Shown: positions 8,532 to 17,500 of the stretch, one piece after another
How positions within the stretch are numbered: position 1 is the first letter of the stretch
Layout: every line of letters starts with the position of its first letter
Source of the DNA: Haloarcula argentinensis DSM 12282
GTDB taxonomy: Archaea; Halobacteriota; Halobacteria; Halobacteriales; Haloarculaceae
Assembly: GCA_000336895.1 (NCBI GenBank)
Contig: AOLX01000023.1
Span: 39,846-103,845 of the forward strand
Length of the DNA stretch: 64,000 nt
Direction: 5' to 3'
Made by a program: the position numbers and the translations under genes
Notes under the pieces: generated by a model
What the model was told of the DNA's origin: nothing
The model's database searches: none
What the model saw: only the letters and a program-made list of their open reading frames with translations

Positions 8532-10472
8532 TCAGGCAGGTTCGAGACCCGTCACCTCGAACCGCGCGCCGCCGGCCTCGCTCTCGGTGGCCGTGATCGT
8601 CCACCCGTGCACCTCGGCGAGGCGCTGAACGATTTTGAGTCCGAACCCCGTCCCGTTCTCGCCGGTCGAGTACCCCTCTTCGAACACCTGCTCGCGGTCG
8701 TCCTCCGGGATGCCCGGCCCGTCGTCGGCGACATAGAAACCGTGTCGGTCCGCGTCCTCAACGATCCCGACTCGCACAGTTATGCTCTCTCCGTCGTGTT
8801 CCGCGGTGTGGCCGGACGGTGTCTGAGCGTCCGCGGACCCGTGTTCCACACTGTTGCGAACAAGGTTCGATAACAGCCGACGGAGTTTCGCCGTGTCTGC
8901 CCGAATCTGGCGGTCGTCCTCGACGACAAGCGTCGCCCGTGGTCCCTCGACGGTCTGCCAGCAGTCCTCGACGATGTCTGCGAGCGTGACGGATTCGATG
9001 TCGGTCGCCGTTTCGCCGGCGCGTGCGAAGGTCAAGAGGTCGTCTATCAGCGCTCGCATTCGCTCGTGGGCGCGCGACACTTTGTCGAGTGCGTCGCTGT
9101 CACATTCTGTTCTGGCCAGTTCCAGGTTCCCCTCCGCGACCGCCAGCGGGTTCCGGAGGTCGTGGCTGACGATGCTTGTAAACTCATCGAGGCGCTCGTT
9201 CTTTCGCTCCAGTTGCCGTTCGTACGCCCTGCGCTGGGAGATGTCCCGGCCGATACCCACTGTCCCGGCTGTCGTTCCGTCAGCGTCGGTCAGCCGGGTT
9301 CCGGCAAACTCGTACGGGACCCGTTCCCCATCGGCGGTCAGAATCTCTGCTTCGACAGTTACCCGGCCGCTAGTTTGCGTCTCAGCTATCGCTGCACCGA
9401 TTGTTTCGTGCTCGTCACCCGGGAAGAACTCGGAGACGGACATCTCGTCGATCTCTTCGTCGCTGTATCCCGTGACTTCGGGGATGCGCTCGTTCCACCG
9501 CCGAAGGCTACCGTCCGTGTCGATGACGTAGAACAGGTCGTCAAGCGTATCGAGCGCCTGATCGATGAACTCGCGTTCCTCGCGGAGCTGGCGGTCACGG
9601 TCGAGGCGGTTAAGGGCCGCTGTCGCGTGGACCGAGAGCGTCCGCGCGAGTGTGACGTCCGTGTCATCGAACGCACCCGTCTCGCACGATCCGATGAGGA
9701 GGACACCGTGGTCCCCGAGCGGGAGGATGATCTCGCTGCGGATATCTGTCTCCGGATTGTACCGGCCCGGGATCGACGTGATATCGTCGTGGACCCGCGC
9801 TTCGCCGGTCTCGAAAGCCTGCCACGCGAGCGATTCCCCGGCCTCGAACGCCGGTGGCGTGCCGAGGAGTTCCTCGACTCGTGCGGTCCAGGCGACCGGA
9901 TACAGGCTGTCGCCGTCGGCGAAGTGGACGCCGTTAGCCGGCATATTGAGAATGGCTCTGGCGGTGTCCACTGTGATCTGCGCAACCGCATCCTCAGTCG
10001 TGGCCCGCATGAACGCCCTGGCGGTGGAGTGTAGCTCCTCGATAGCACGTTCGCGCCGCGTGTTCTGTACGTGTTTGATGTCATCGACTGTCCGCTCGAC
10101 GGCGTCGACGACGGTGTGTGCGAGTCGTGCGTACGGCTCGGCACCGCCGTCGACCCGGAGATAATCGGTGACACCGGCGGAAATCGCGTCGCTGGCGGCT
10201 GCTTCGTTCCCCTCGCTGGTGAACAGGATGAACGGAAGGTCCGGCGATCGCTTGCGGACCGCGTCGAGGAACTCGACGCCGGTCTGTTCCGGCAGGTCGT
10301 AGCCGGCGACGACACAGTCGAACGCTTCACTGTCGAGCCGTTCGATGCCGTCGGCAACGTTTGTCGCTGTCTCGACCGTGATGCCACAGTGCTCCTGTTC
10401 CAGAGCACTCGTGGCTGCTTCGACGACAGCCGGGTCGTCGTCGACGTGGAGAACGCGGATCCGGTCGGGCAT
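8532..10472 (-). CDS. hybrid sensor: pseudo-receiver, GAF, PAS, histidine kinase
   Basis: A 646-residue soluble signalling protein without membrane spans. A receiver-like domain (residues 1-125) keeps the acidic pocket D11-D13 and the T of ILFTSEG, but the phospho-acceptor position is Gly57 (CVVAGYDLP) and the usual Lys in the YLxK motif is Val. GAF (about 145-300) and PAS (about 305-420, with EVTGYSDEEI) follow. The kinase core has the phosphorylated His437 (SIVSHDLRNPLA), an N box (LLSNLVRNSVEHG) and G boxes (DDGPGIPEDD, GFGLKIVQRLAEVHG). It probably autophosphorylates and passes phosphate to a separate regulator. The altered receiver suggests a binding rather than a phosphorylation role. 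Confidence 0.9.
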   Translation of the reverse strand: MPDRIRVLHVDDDPAVVEAATSALEQEHCGITVETATNVADGIERLDSEAFDCVVAGYDLPEQTGVEFLDAVRKRSPDLPFILFTSEGNEAAASDAISAGVTDYLRVDGGAEPYARLAHTVVDAVERTVDDIKHVQNTRRERAIEELHSTARAFMRATTEDAVAQITVDTARAILNMPANGVHFADGDSLYPVAWTARVEELLGTPPAFEAGESLAWQAFETGEARVHDDITSIPGRYNPETDIRSEIILPLGDHGVLLIGSCETGAFDDTDVTLARTLSVHATAALNRLDRDRQLREEREFIDQALDTLDDLFYVIDTDGSLRRWNERIPEVTGYSDEEIDEMSVSEFFPGDEHETIGAAIAETQTSGRVTVEAEILTADGERVPYEFAGTRLTDADGTTAGTVGIGRDISQRRAYERQLERKNERLDEFTSIVSHDLRNPLAVAEGNLELARTECDSDALDKVSRAHERMRALIDDLLTFARAGETATDIESVTLADIVEDCWQTVEGPRATLVVEDDRQIRADTAKLRRLLSNLVRNSVEHGSADAQTPSGHTAEHDGESITVRVGIVEDADRHGFYVADDGPGIPEDDREQVFEEGYSTGENGTGFGLKIVQRLAEVHGWTITATESEAGGARFEVTGLEPA

Positions 10473-10546
10473 TGGCTGCTAGCAGTGACAACTCCCGTAT
10501 ACACCTTCCGCCGTGAGTATCTCCGTTGAAAATCGGGTCGCGTCCG

Positions 10547-13312
10547 CTACTCGTCGTCCAGTTCGGCCTGCCACTCCTGTACTTTCGCCATCAGCTCGAC
10601 CGGCGGCGTCTCGTTGACGTCTAATTCCGTCAGCTCCGACAGGACAGCCTCGGTCTCCGGGTCGAGCGACGCTGTTGCCTCGTCGCCCTCGGAGGCCTCA
10701 GCCACGGACTCGCTGGGCGCGTGTTCGGGGTCACCGTCGGTCGCAACCGGCCCAGCAGTCGAACCGGTCGACGTGCCCGCCGACTGGGCCGCGCCGTCCC
10801 TGAACTGCCCCGAATCCAGGTCGAAGACGGCCTGTGTCGTCCCGCCGTCGTCCCGCTCGCTACCTCGAATCTCGATAGCCTTGTCGTCGCGTAGCCGGTC
10901 GAGTACCTCCTGTGAGCGGTCGACGACCGGTTCGGGGACGCCGGCGAGGTCGGCGACGTGGACGCCGTAGGAGCGGTCGGTCGGCCCGTTCCGGACCGTT
11001 CGCAGGAACGTCACGTCGCCGTCGCCCTCCGCGGAGCGGGGCTCGCCGTCGACCGCGACGTGGACGTTCTCGACGGTCGGCAGCTCCTCGCCCAGCGCGG
11101 TCAACTCATGGTAGTGGGTCGCAAACAGCGTCTTCGACTGGATGGCGTTGACGATGTACTCCGTCGCTGCCCACGCGATTGAGATACCGTCAAAGGTAGC
11201 CGTCCCGCGACCCACCTCGTCCAGTATCACGAGTGATTCGTCGGTGGCCGAGTGGAGGATGTTCGACAGCTCCTGCATCTCGACCATGAACGTCGAGCGG
11301 CCCTGTGCCAGTTCGTCCAGCGCGCCGACGCGGGTAAAGATACCGTCGACCATCCCAACCGTCGCTGACCGCGCTGGGACGAAACTGCCCACCTGAGCAA
11401 GCAGCGTGATGAGCGCGACCTGGCGCATGTATGTCGACTTCCCGCTCATGTTCGGCCCGGTGACGATGAGGAACTGCCGGTCGTCGTCCATGTAGAGGTC
11501 GTTCGGGACGAACTCCGTGGTCTGCTCGACGACCGGGTGGCGGCCGGCCTCGATGGACAGTTCGTTGCCGTCGACGACTGCCGGCCGGGTCCAGTCGTTC
11601 TCGACGGCGTGGACCGCGAGCGACGCGAAGGTATCCAGTTCCGCCAGCGTCCGGCCCACGTCCTGCAGCAGCGTCGCGCGCTGGGCCACGCGCCCCCGGA
11701 GTTTCTGGAAGCGCTCGTACTCCATGTCGTGGCGGCGCTCCTCAAGCCGCAACACGTCCCGTTCCTTCTCGTCGAGTTCCGGCGTCGTGTACCGCTTGGA
11801 GTTTTTCAGCGTCTTGATGTGCTGGTACTTCTCGGGAACGGCGTCGGTCTCGCTCTTGCCGACCTGGATGTAGTAGCCGTCGGTCTTGTTCCGGTCGACC
11901 GAGAGGTGGGTGATGCCGGTCCGCTCCTTCTCACGGTCCGGCAGCGTCTCTAGCCACTCCAGCGCGGCTTCGTGTTCGTCGATGATCTCGTCGAGATCGT
12001 CGTCGTACCCTCGTTTGAACAGGCCGCCCTGGCGGACCGTCCCCGGTGGGTCTGCGACCAGCGCGCTGTCCAGTTCCGCGGCCAGCGCGTCGGCAGCCTC
12101 GCGGTCGGCTCCGTCGAGGGCGTCGGCAAGCGGCGATTCGGCCAGTCGCTCGGTCTCAGTCACGGCGTCCGCGACCCGTCCGAGTAGCGCCAGTGTCTCC
12201 TGCACTGCGCGCAGGTCCCGCGCGTCGGCACTCCCCGACGTGGCCCGCGCGGCCAGCCGTTCGAGGTCGTAGGCGTCCGACAGCGTCTCCCGGATCCGCT
12301 CGCGGGCCATCGCCGCCTCCGACAGCGCCGCCACGCAGGACTGCCGGCGCTGGAGTTCGGTCCGGTTTCGCCGTGGTCGCTGGAGCCACTGCTGGAGCAG
12401 TCGCCCCCCGGCGGCCGTGACCGTGTGGTCGATCGTGTCGAACAGCGAGCCCGAGCTGTCGCCCTGCATCGTCTCGGTGAGTTCGAGGTTCCGCTGGGTC
12501 GTCGCGTCGAGGTCGACGTGGTCGCGTTCGCCGTACGCTTGCAGGCGCGTGACCGCCGCCAGCGTCCCGACGCCGGTGTTCTCGACGTAGGACAGCACCG
12601 CGCCGGCGGCCCGTAGTGCCACGTCCTGCTCGCCGATGCCGACGCTGTCGACCGTCTCGCTCCCGAACTGTTCGCGGACGGTGTGGCTCGCTCGACCCGG
12701 CTCGAACGACGCCGAATCGTGGAGCGTCAGCGCCGCGTCAGTCCGCTCGCGCAGGCGGTCCAGGAACGCGTCGTCGTTCCGGAGCTCCGGGCCGGGTAGA
12801 ATCTCGGCTGGCCCGAACGTGTACAGTTCGGTCAGTGCCTCGCCCGCGTCGGCATCGTCCAGTTGCGTGACCTGAAACTGGCCCGTGGTCACGTCCGTCG
12901 CGGCGATACCGTAGGTGTCGCTGCTGTCCCGGCTGGTCTCCCGAACCACCGCGGCGAGGTACTGCGCCGACTCGTCGCCGGTTTCCAGATGGGTGCCGGG
13001 CGTGACGACCCGCGTTATTTCGCGAGCGTGGCCGTTTTCCGTCTCGTGCTGGTCGGCGATAGCGACCCGGTAGCCCCGTTCGACCAGCGCGGAGACGTAC
13101 GGCGTCAGGTCGTCGACTGGAACCCCCGCCATCGGGTACGACGAGCCGTGCGAGGATTTCTGGCTCACCTTCAGGTCGAGTTCGTTGGCGACGATCTCGG
13201 CGTCCTCGGCGAAAAATTCGTAGAAGTCGCCACACTGCATCGCCAGCAAGTCCGCGTCGGTTCCCTCCTTGAGCGTGAGGAACTCCCCGACGATTCCCGT
13301 CGCCTCTGTCAT
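10547..13312 (-). CDS. mutS: DNA mismatch repair protein MutS
   Basis: A 921-residue MutS starting at the ATG at 13312 (MTEATGIVGEFLTLKEG); open frame further upstream is antisense to a neighbouring gene and non-conserved. The mismatch-binding motif is G28-D-F-Y-E32, with the Phe and Glu that contact the mismatch. The lever/clamp domains fill the middle, and the ATPase has Walker A GPNMSGKST (Lys at about 625) and Walker B SLVILDEVGRGT. Between the ATPase and the C-terminal helices there is a long acidic, Ser/Thr/Gly-rich low-complexity insert. It binds mismatched DNA and acts with MutL, which is not in this window. It is a MutS1-type protein. Confidence 0.97.
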   Translation of the reverse strand: MTEATGIVGEFLTLKEGTDADLLAMQCGDFYEFFAEDAEIVANELDLKVSQKSSHGSSYPMAGVPVDDLTPYVSALVERGYRVAIADQHETENGHAREITRVVTPGTHLETGDESAQYLAAVVRETSRDSSDTYGIAATDVTTGQFQVTQLDDADAGEALTELYTFGPAEILPGPELRNDDAFLDRLRERTDAALTLHDSASFEPGRASHTVREQFGSETVDSVGIGEQDVALRAAGAVLSYVENTGVGTLAAVTRLQAYGERDHVDLDATTQRNLELTETMQGDSSGSLFDTIDHTVTAAGGRLLQQWLQRPRRNRTELQRRQSCVAALSEAAMARERIRETLSDAYDLERLAARATSGSADARDLRAVQETLALLGRVADAVTETERLAESPLADALDGADREAADALAAELDSALVADPPGTVRQGGLFKRGYDDDLDEIIDEHEAALEWLETLPDREKERTGITHLSVDRNKTDGYYIQVGKSETDAVPEKYQHIKTLKNSKRYTTPELDEKERDVLRLEERRHDMEYERFQKLRGRVAQRATLLQDVGRTLAELDTFASLAVHAVENDWTRPAVVDGNELSIEAGRHPVVEQTTEFVPNDLYMDDDRQFLIVTGPNMSGKSTYMRQVALITLLAQVGSFVPARSATVGMVDGIFTRVGALDELAQGRSTFMVEMQELSNILHSATDESLVILDEVGRGTATFDGISIAWAATEYIVNAIQSKTLFATHYHELTALGEELPTVENVHVAVDGEPRSAEGDGDVTFLRTVRNGPTDRSYGVHVADLAGVPEPVVDRSQEVLDRLRDDKAIEIRGSERDDGGTTQAVFDLDSGQFRDGAAQSAGTSTGSTAGPVATDGDPEHAPSESVAEASEGDEATASLDPETEAVLSELTELDVNETPPVELMAKVQEWQAELDDE

Positions 13313-13417
13313 ACACGTCCGTGTGGCCGTCCGCGGCGTAAGGATTGCGGGTCGGGAGAGCGTGGTCGCGGCCGCCGGGCGTGGCCAGTGAAGGGGCCAC
13401 AGGCCATAGAGCCGGGT

Positions 13418-13810
13418 ATGGACGCGACAGAGGCCATCGAGGCGTACTACGCGGCGCTCCGAGCCGGCGAGCCGCTCGGCCCCTTTTTCGCCGATGACGC
13501 AGACCGCTCGGTGGTCAAGTTCGGCATCTCTGAACAGCTGCTCGGGACCGACGCTGTCAGGACCGGACTGCGGGAACAGACCGAGATGACGGCCGACTGG
13601 ACTGTCGAGAGCCATGCACTCCGGGTGACAGAACCCGAGGGCTACGCGTGGTTCAGCGACGACGTGACACTGTGCTGGACCAGCGTAGCGGACGATATCC
13701 GCTACGAGTACGACACGCGCTGGAGCGGGACGCTGGTGGCTACAGACGGTGCCAACGAGTGGCAGTTCGTCGGGATGCACGTCAGCACCGCCGACGAGCT
13801 AGCTGAGTAG
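13418..13810 (+). CDS. SnoaL/NTF2-like family protein
   Basis: A 130-residue protein starting MDATEAIEAYYAALRAGE, with the cone-shaped NTF2-like pattern: N-terminal helices, then alternating beta strands (WTVESHALRVTE, YAWFSDDVTLCW, RYEYDTRWSGTLV, EWQFVGMHVS). Relatives include scaffold proteins, isomerases and small-molecule binders, so the exact role is open. It is divergent from mutS (105 bases apart) and convergent with the methyltransferase 8 bases downstream. A longer upstream frame exists but runs antisense to mutS, so the ATG at 13418 was chosen. Confidence 0.85.
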   Translation: MDATEAIEAYYAALRAGEPLGPFFADDADRSVVKFGISEQLLGTDAVRTGLREQTEMTADWTVESHALRVTEPEGYAWFSDDVTLCWTSVADDIRYEYDTRWSGTLVATDGANEWQFVGMHVSTADELAE

Positions 13811-13817
13811 GCGGCCG

Positions 13818-14420
13818 CTAATCGCCGCCGAGGGTGGCGAAGACGAACTCGCTGTCGCTCCCCAGCGGGTCCGTCGCAGTAACTGTCTCCGTCTCGGTGA
13901 AGCCGGCGTCTGCCAGCTGGTCAAGCGTCGCCCGCCGACCCGGCGCTGAGAAGAACATCGACCCGCCCATCCAGCCGCGACGCACGGTCTCGAACTGGCC
14001 GCTCGGCAGCGTCATCAACACGGTGCCGCCCGGCCGGAGCACACGGGCGAACTCCCGGTAGACGGCCGGGTGCTGGTCCCGCGAGACGTGAAAGACGGCG
14101 TGATAGGCCGTGATCGCGTCCACGCTGTCGGTCGCGATCGGGAGTGTCGTCATATCACCCTGCACGAGCCGACTGTCCGGCACCGTCTCGGTGGCGAGGC
14201 TCAGGCCCACACGGGAGAAGTCCAGGCCGACGCTGTTCGGCGGAAGGTTCGCAAGCGTCCGCGCGCCGTCGCCACAGCCCACGTCGAGCACTGTCGGCGC
14301 TTCGGGGAGCCGTTCGAGCAAGTCATCGAGCAGGGCTGCGTCCGACCCGGTCGGGTCGCGCCGCTCGGCGTAGGTTTCGGAGACGCTGTCCCACGCACGG
14401 CGCACCTCGTTGCGGTCCAT
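13818..14420 (-). CDS. class I SAM-dependent methyltransferase
   Basis: A 200-residue methyltransferase of the type-11 group. Motif I is VLDVGCGDGARTLANL (about residues 41-56), followed by GLDFSRVGL (acidic residue binding the ribose), VQGDMTTLPIATDSVDAITAYHAVFH (motifs II-III) and FARVLRPGGTVLMTLP. It would transfer a methyl group from S-adenosylmethionine to an unknown small molecule. It is 165 bases from the divergent glycosidase gene. No neighbouring pathway gene indicates its substrate. Confidence 0.9.
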   Translation of the reverse strand: MDRNEVRRAWDSVSETYAERRDPTGSDAALLDDLLERLPEAPTVLDVGCGDGARTLANLPPNSVGLDFSRVGLSLATETVPDSRLVQGDMTTLPIATDSVDAITAYHAVFHVSRDQHPAVYREFARVLRPGGTVLMTLPSGQFETVRRGWMGGSMFFSAPGRRATLDQLADAGFTETETVTATDPLGSDSEFVFATLGGD

Positions 14421-14553
14421 GTCTACACTATGTGTGCGAGCCGGATAGGCGTTCAGCTACCTCTCTACAGCCACCTCCCTATTTCGACTGCAACGCGGTA
14501 TTCCGATGGTGTTCACTGATTCATTGACCAACTGGTATGCAATCTAGGTGAAC

Positions 14554-14560
14554 TTTTATT
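14554..14560 (+). promoter_or_regulatory. TATA box for the GH97 glycosidase gene
   Basis: TTTTATT in an AT-rich run. Its centre is about 29 bases before the ATG at 14586, which predicts a transcript starting at or within a few bases of the start codon, as is common in haloarchaea. Confidence 0.6.
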
Positions 14561-14585
14561 ACTTATCCGGGGGAGGGACGAATCG

Positions 14586-17500
14586 ATGTTTGAAGAAAGA
14601 TCACAGCCCAAATCTAAACCGAGCCGCAGACAGTTCCTCGGTGGGGTCGGTTCGCTGCTGGCCGCGTCGGCGTTCTCGGTTTCCGTCTCCGACGACGCTG
14701 CCGCACAGGTGACAGACGGCGACGACTCGGCCACACAGACCGTCTCGCCACCCAACGCGGCAGTAACACTCACTGTCGATGTCAGCGACGGTGTGGCAAC
14801 ATACGAGATTGCACACGACGGGACGACCCTCATCGAGGAGTCAGAACTGGGCTTCGAATTCCAGAATCAGGACACGTTCCGCTCGGGTCTGGCAGTCACC
14901 GGGAGCGAGCGAACCGAGGTCGATACCACTTGGACGCCGGTCTGGGACCGCTACGACGAGATTGAGGAGCGGTACACGGAACTCCGGCTGGGGGTTGTGG
15001 AATCGACCGGGGCAGAGCGGTTCGGGACGCTCGTCTTCCGGGTGTTCGACGACGGCGTCGGCTTCCGGTTCGTCTTCGGGGAGCCGTTCGGCGACCAGTT
15101 CGTACTCACGTCTGAGCGGACCGAGTACAACTTCGCCGGGGACCACACCTCGTGGTGGATTCCCAACGACTACAACAACTTCGAGGTGGAATACGAGGAG
15201 ACGTCGCTGAGCGAGGTCGCCGGCAAACTGGACGGCACCGGCTTTGATGGCATCCACACGCCGATGACGATGCGGACCGACGACGGCCGCTACCTTGCCG
15301 TCCACGAGGCTGACCTCACGGACTACGCCTCGCTCGCGCTCACGCCATCGGACGCCGGCGACACGACCTTCGAGTCGACGCTCGCACCGCTACCCGACGG
15401 GACGAAGGTATCAGCCTCGGCCCCGCACGTTACCCCGTGGCGAACGGTACAGATCGGGACCAGCGCCGGCGACCTCGTCGAGTCGAACCTCGTCGTCAAT
15501 CTCAACGAGGACTACGACGAGGCGGTGTTCACGCAGGGCGTCGACTGGATCGAGCCCCAGAAGTTCATTGGCGTCTGGTGGCTGATGATTACCGGTCGAG
15601 CGCAGTGGGAGTATCAAGGTCCACAGACCGGCAACCACGGCGCACAGACCGGGCGCGCCACGCAGTACATGGACTTCGCCAGCGAGCACGACATCCCCGG
15701 CGTCCTCGTCGAGGGCTGGAACGAGGGCTGGTCGAGCTATCCGGGCGATGGCAGCAGTTTCGATTTCTCCACACCGTATCCGGACTTCGATCTGGCGGCA
15801 GTGACCGACTACGGCGCGAGCCTCGACCCGCCGACCCAGATGACGATGCACAACGAGACGGCCGGGGACTTCCGGAACTACGAATCACAGCTCGACGAGG
15901 CATTTTCGTTGTACGACGAGCTGGGTATTCGAACAATCAAGAACGGCTACGTCTCCGACAGCGGTGACCTTGCGGGCGAGAGTTATAGCCACCACAACCA
16001 GATACTGGTCAACCACCACACGCTGGTCGCCGAGACGGCGGCGGCCAATCGACAGATGCTCGATATACACGAGCCGATTCATCCGACCGGCCGCCGGCGA
16101 ACCTACCCGAACCTGATGACCCGCGAGGGCGTCAAGGGCCAGGAGTACGACGCCTTCGGCGACGTGAGCCCCGAACACCACGTCACGTTCCCTTTCACGC
16201 GGATGCTGGGCGGGCCGGTGGAGTACACGCCGGGCATCTTCGACATGGACTCTGGGTCGGGCGGCATCGAGACCACCCGTGCCAAGCAACTGGCGATGTA
16301 CCCGACGTACTTCAGCGGCCTCCAGATGGCCGCCGACCTGCCCAGTTCCTATCTGGCCGACCAGCCGTCGACGACCGCTGTCGGCGAGGTCGCGCAGGCC
16401 GAATGGGGGGACCTCGACGGGTTCTCGACGGCCGCCCGCTGGGCCAACGCCCAGGGCGAGCAGTACGTCGCCATCGACCCCAACAGCGCCGCGCCCGGCG
16501 CGACCGTCTCCTGGACCGTCGAGGACGCCAGCGAGGGAGAGTACGACCTCCACTTCCGGTACGCCAGCGACGCCGAGGAGAACGCCGTCGGTCCGGATAC
16601 TGACCGCACCGCAACGGTGCTGGTCGACGGCAGCGAGGCCGGCCAGCTAACGTTCCCGCCCACCGAGTACTGGGACATCTGGGAGAGCGTCTCGACGACC
16701 GTCTCGCTGTCCGGCGACGAGGACGAAATCGCCCTCTCGCTGACCAGCGAGGACACCGGCGGTTTCAATCTCGATTCGATGGCGGTCACCGAGTCCGGCG
16801 AATCGATGCCCGAACCCGAGACCGCTCCTATCCGCGGCGAGACCGTCGACGCGTTCCAGTTCATCGAGGACGTGCCGGCCGCCGGCTGGGACGACACGCG
16901 CGTCCTCGACGCCGAAATCGGCGATTATATGATCACCGCACGGCAGAAAGACGAGGAGTGGTATCTCGGCGCGATGACCGACGAGGGCGGCCGCGCCGTC
17001 GACGTGCCCCTGGAGTTCCTCTCACCCACCTCGGACAGCGACGGGCAGGGGCCGGGGAACGACAACGGAAAGAAGAACGGAACGAACGGGGCCAGCGGCA
17101 ACGAGAAGAGTAACGATACCGGCTCCAACGGCCCGAAGTACGTCGCCGAAATCTACTCGGACGGCATCGACGCGGCCTACGACGAGAACCTGACCGAGGT
17201 TCGCGTTGACGAGGCCGTCGTCACACCGGGGACGACCCTGCTCGCGTCGATGGTCGGCAGCGGCGGGACGGCTGTCCGCTTCCGGCGCGCAACAGGTCAG
17301 GAGATCAACGACCTGCCGGAGTACGAGCGGCCCGAGCAGGACTTCGACGTCACCATCGGCGACGAGGTGTTCATCCAGGAGCCGTTCATCCGGGCCACCG
17401 GGCGCAACGACGGGGCGTTCATCGGCGGGACTACGGTGACGCTCCGCGTCGACGGTGAGGCCGTCGGGACGGAGAACGTCCGCTTCCCGCCCAACGCCAG

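Noticed and set aside
12863..13417. Extended start of the NTF2-like gene
   Set aside because: The longer plus-strand frame is the opposite-strand image of mutS; the ATG at 13418 gives a full-length NTF2-like protein.
13313..13780. Extended MutS start upstream of 13312
   Set aside because: The longer frame is antisense to the NTF2-like gene and lacks conservation, whereas MTEATGIVGEFLTLKEG is a good MutS start.
15411..16553. Long minus-strand frames inside the glycosidase gene
   Set aside because: They are GC-driven shadows of the coding strand, rich in Arg and Gly, with no domain and no promoter.
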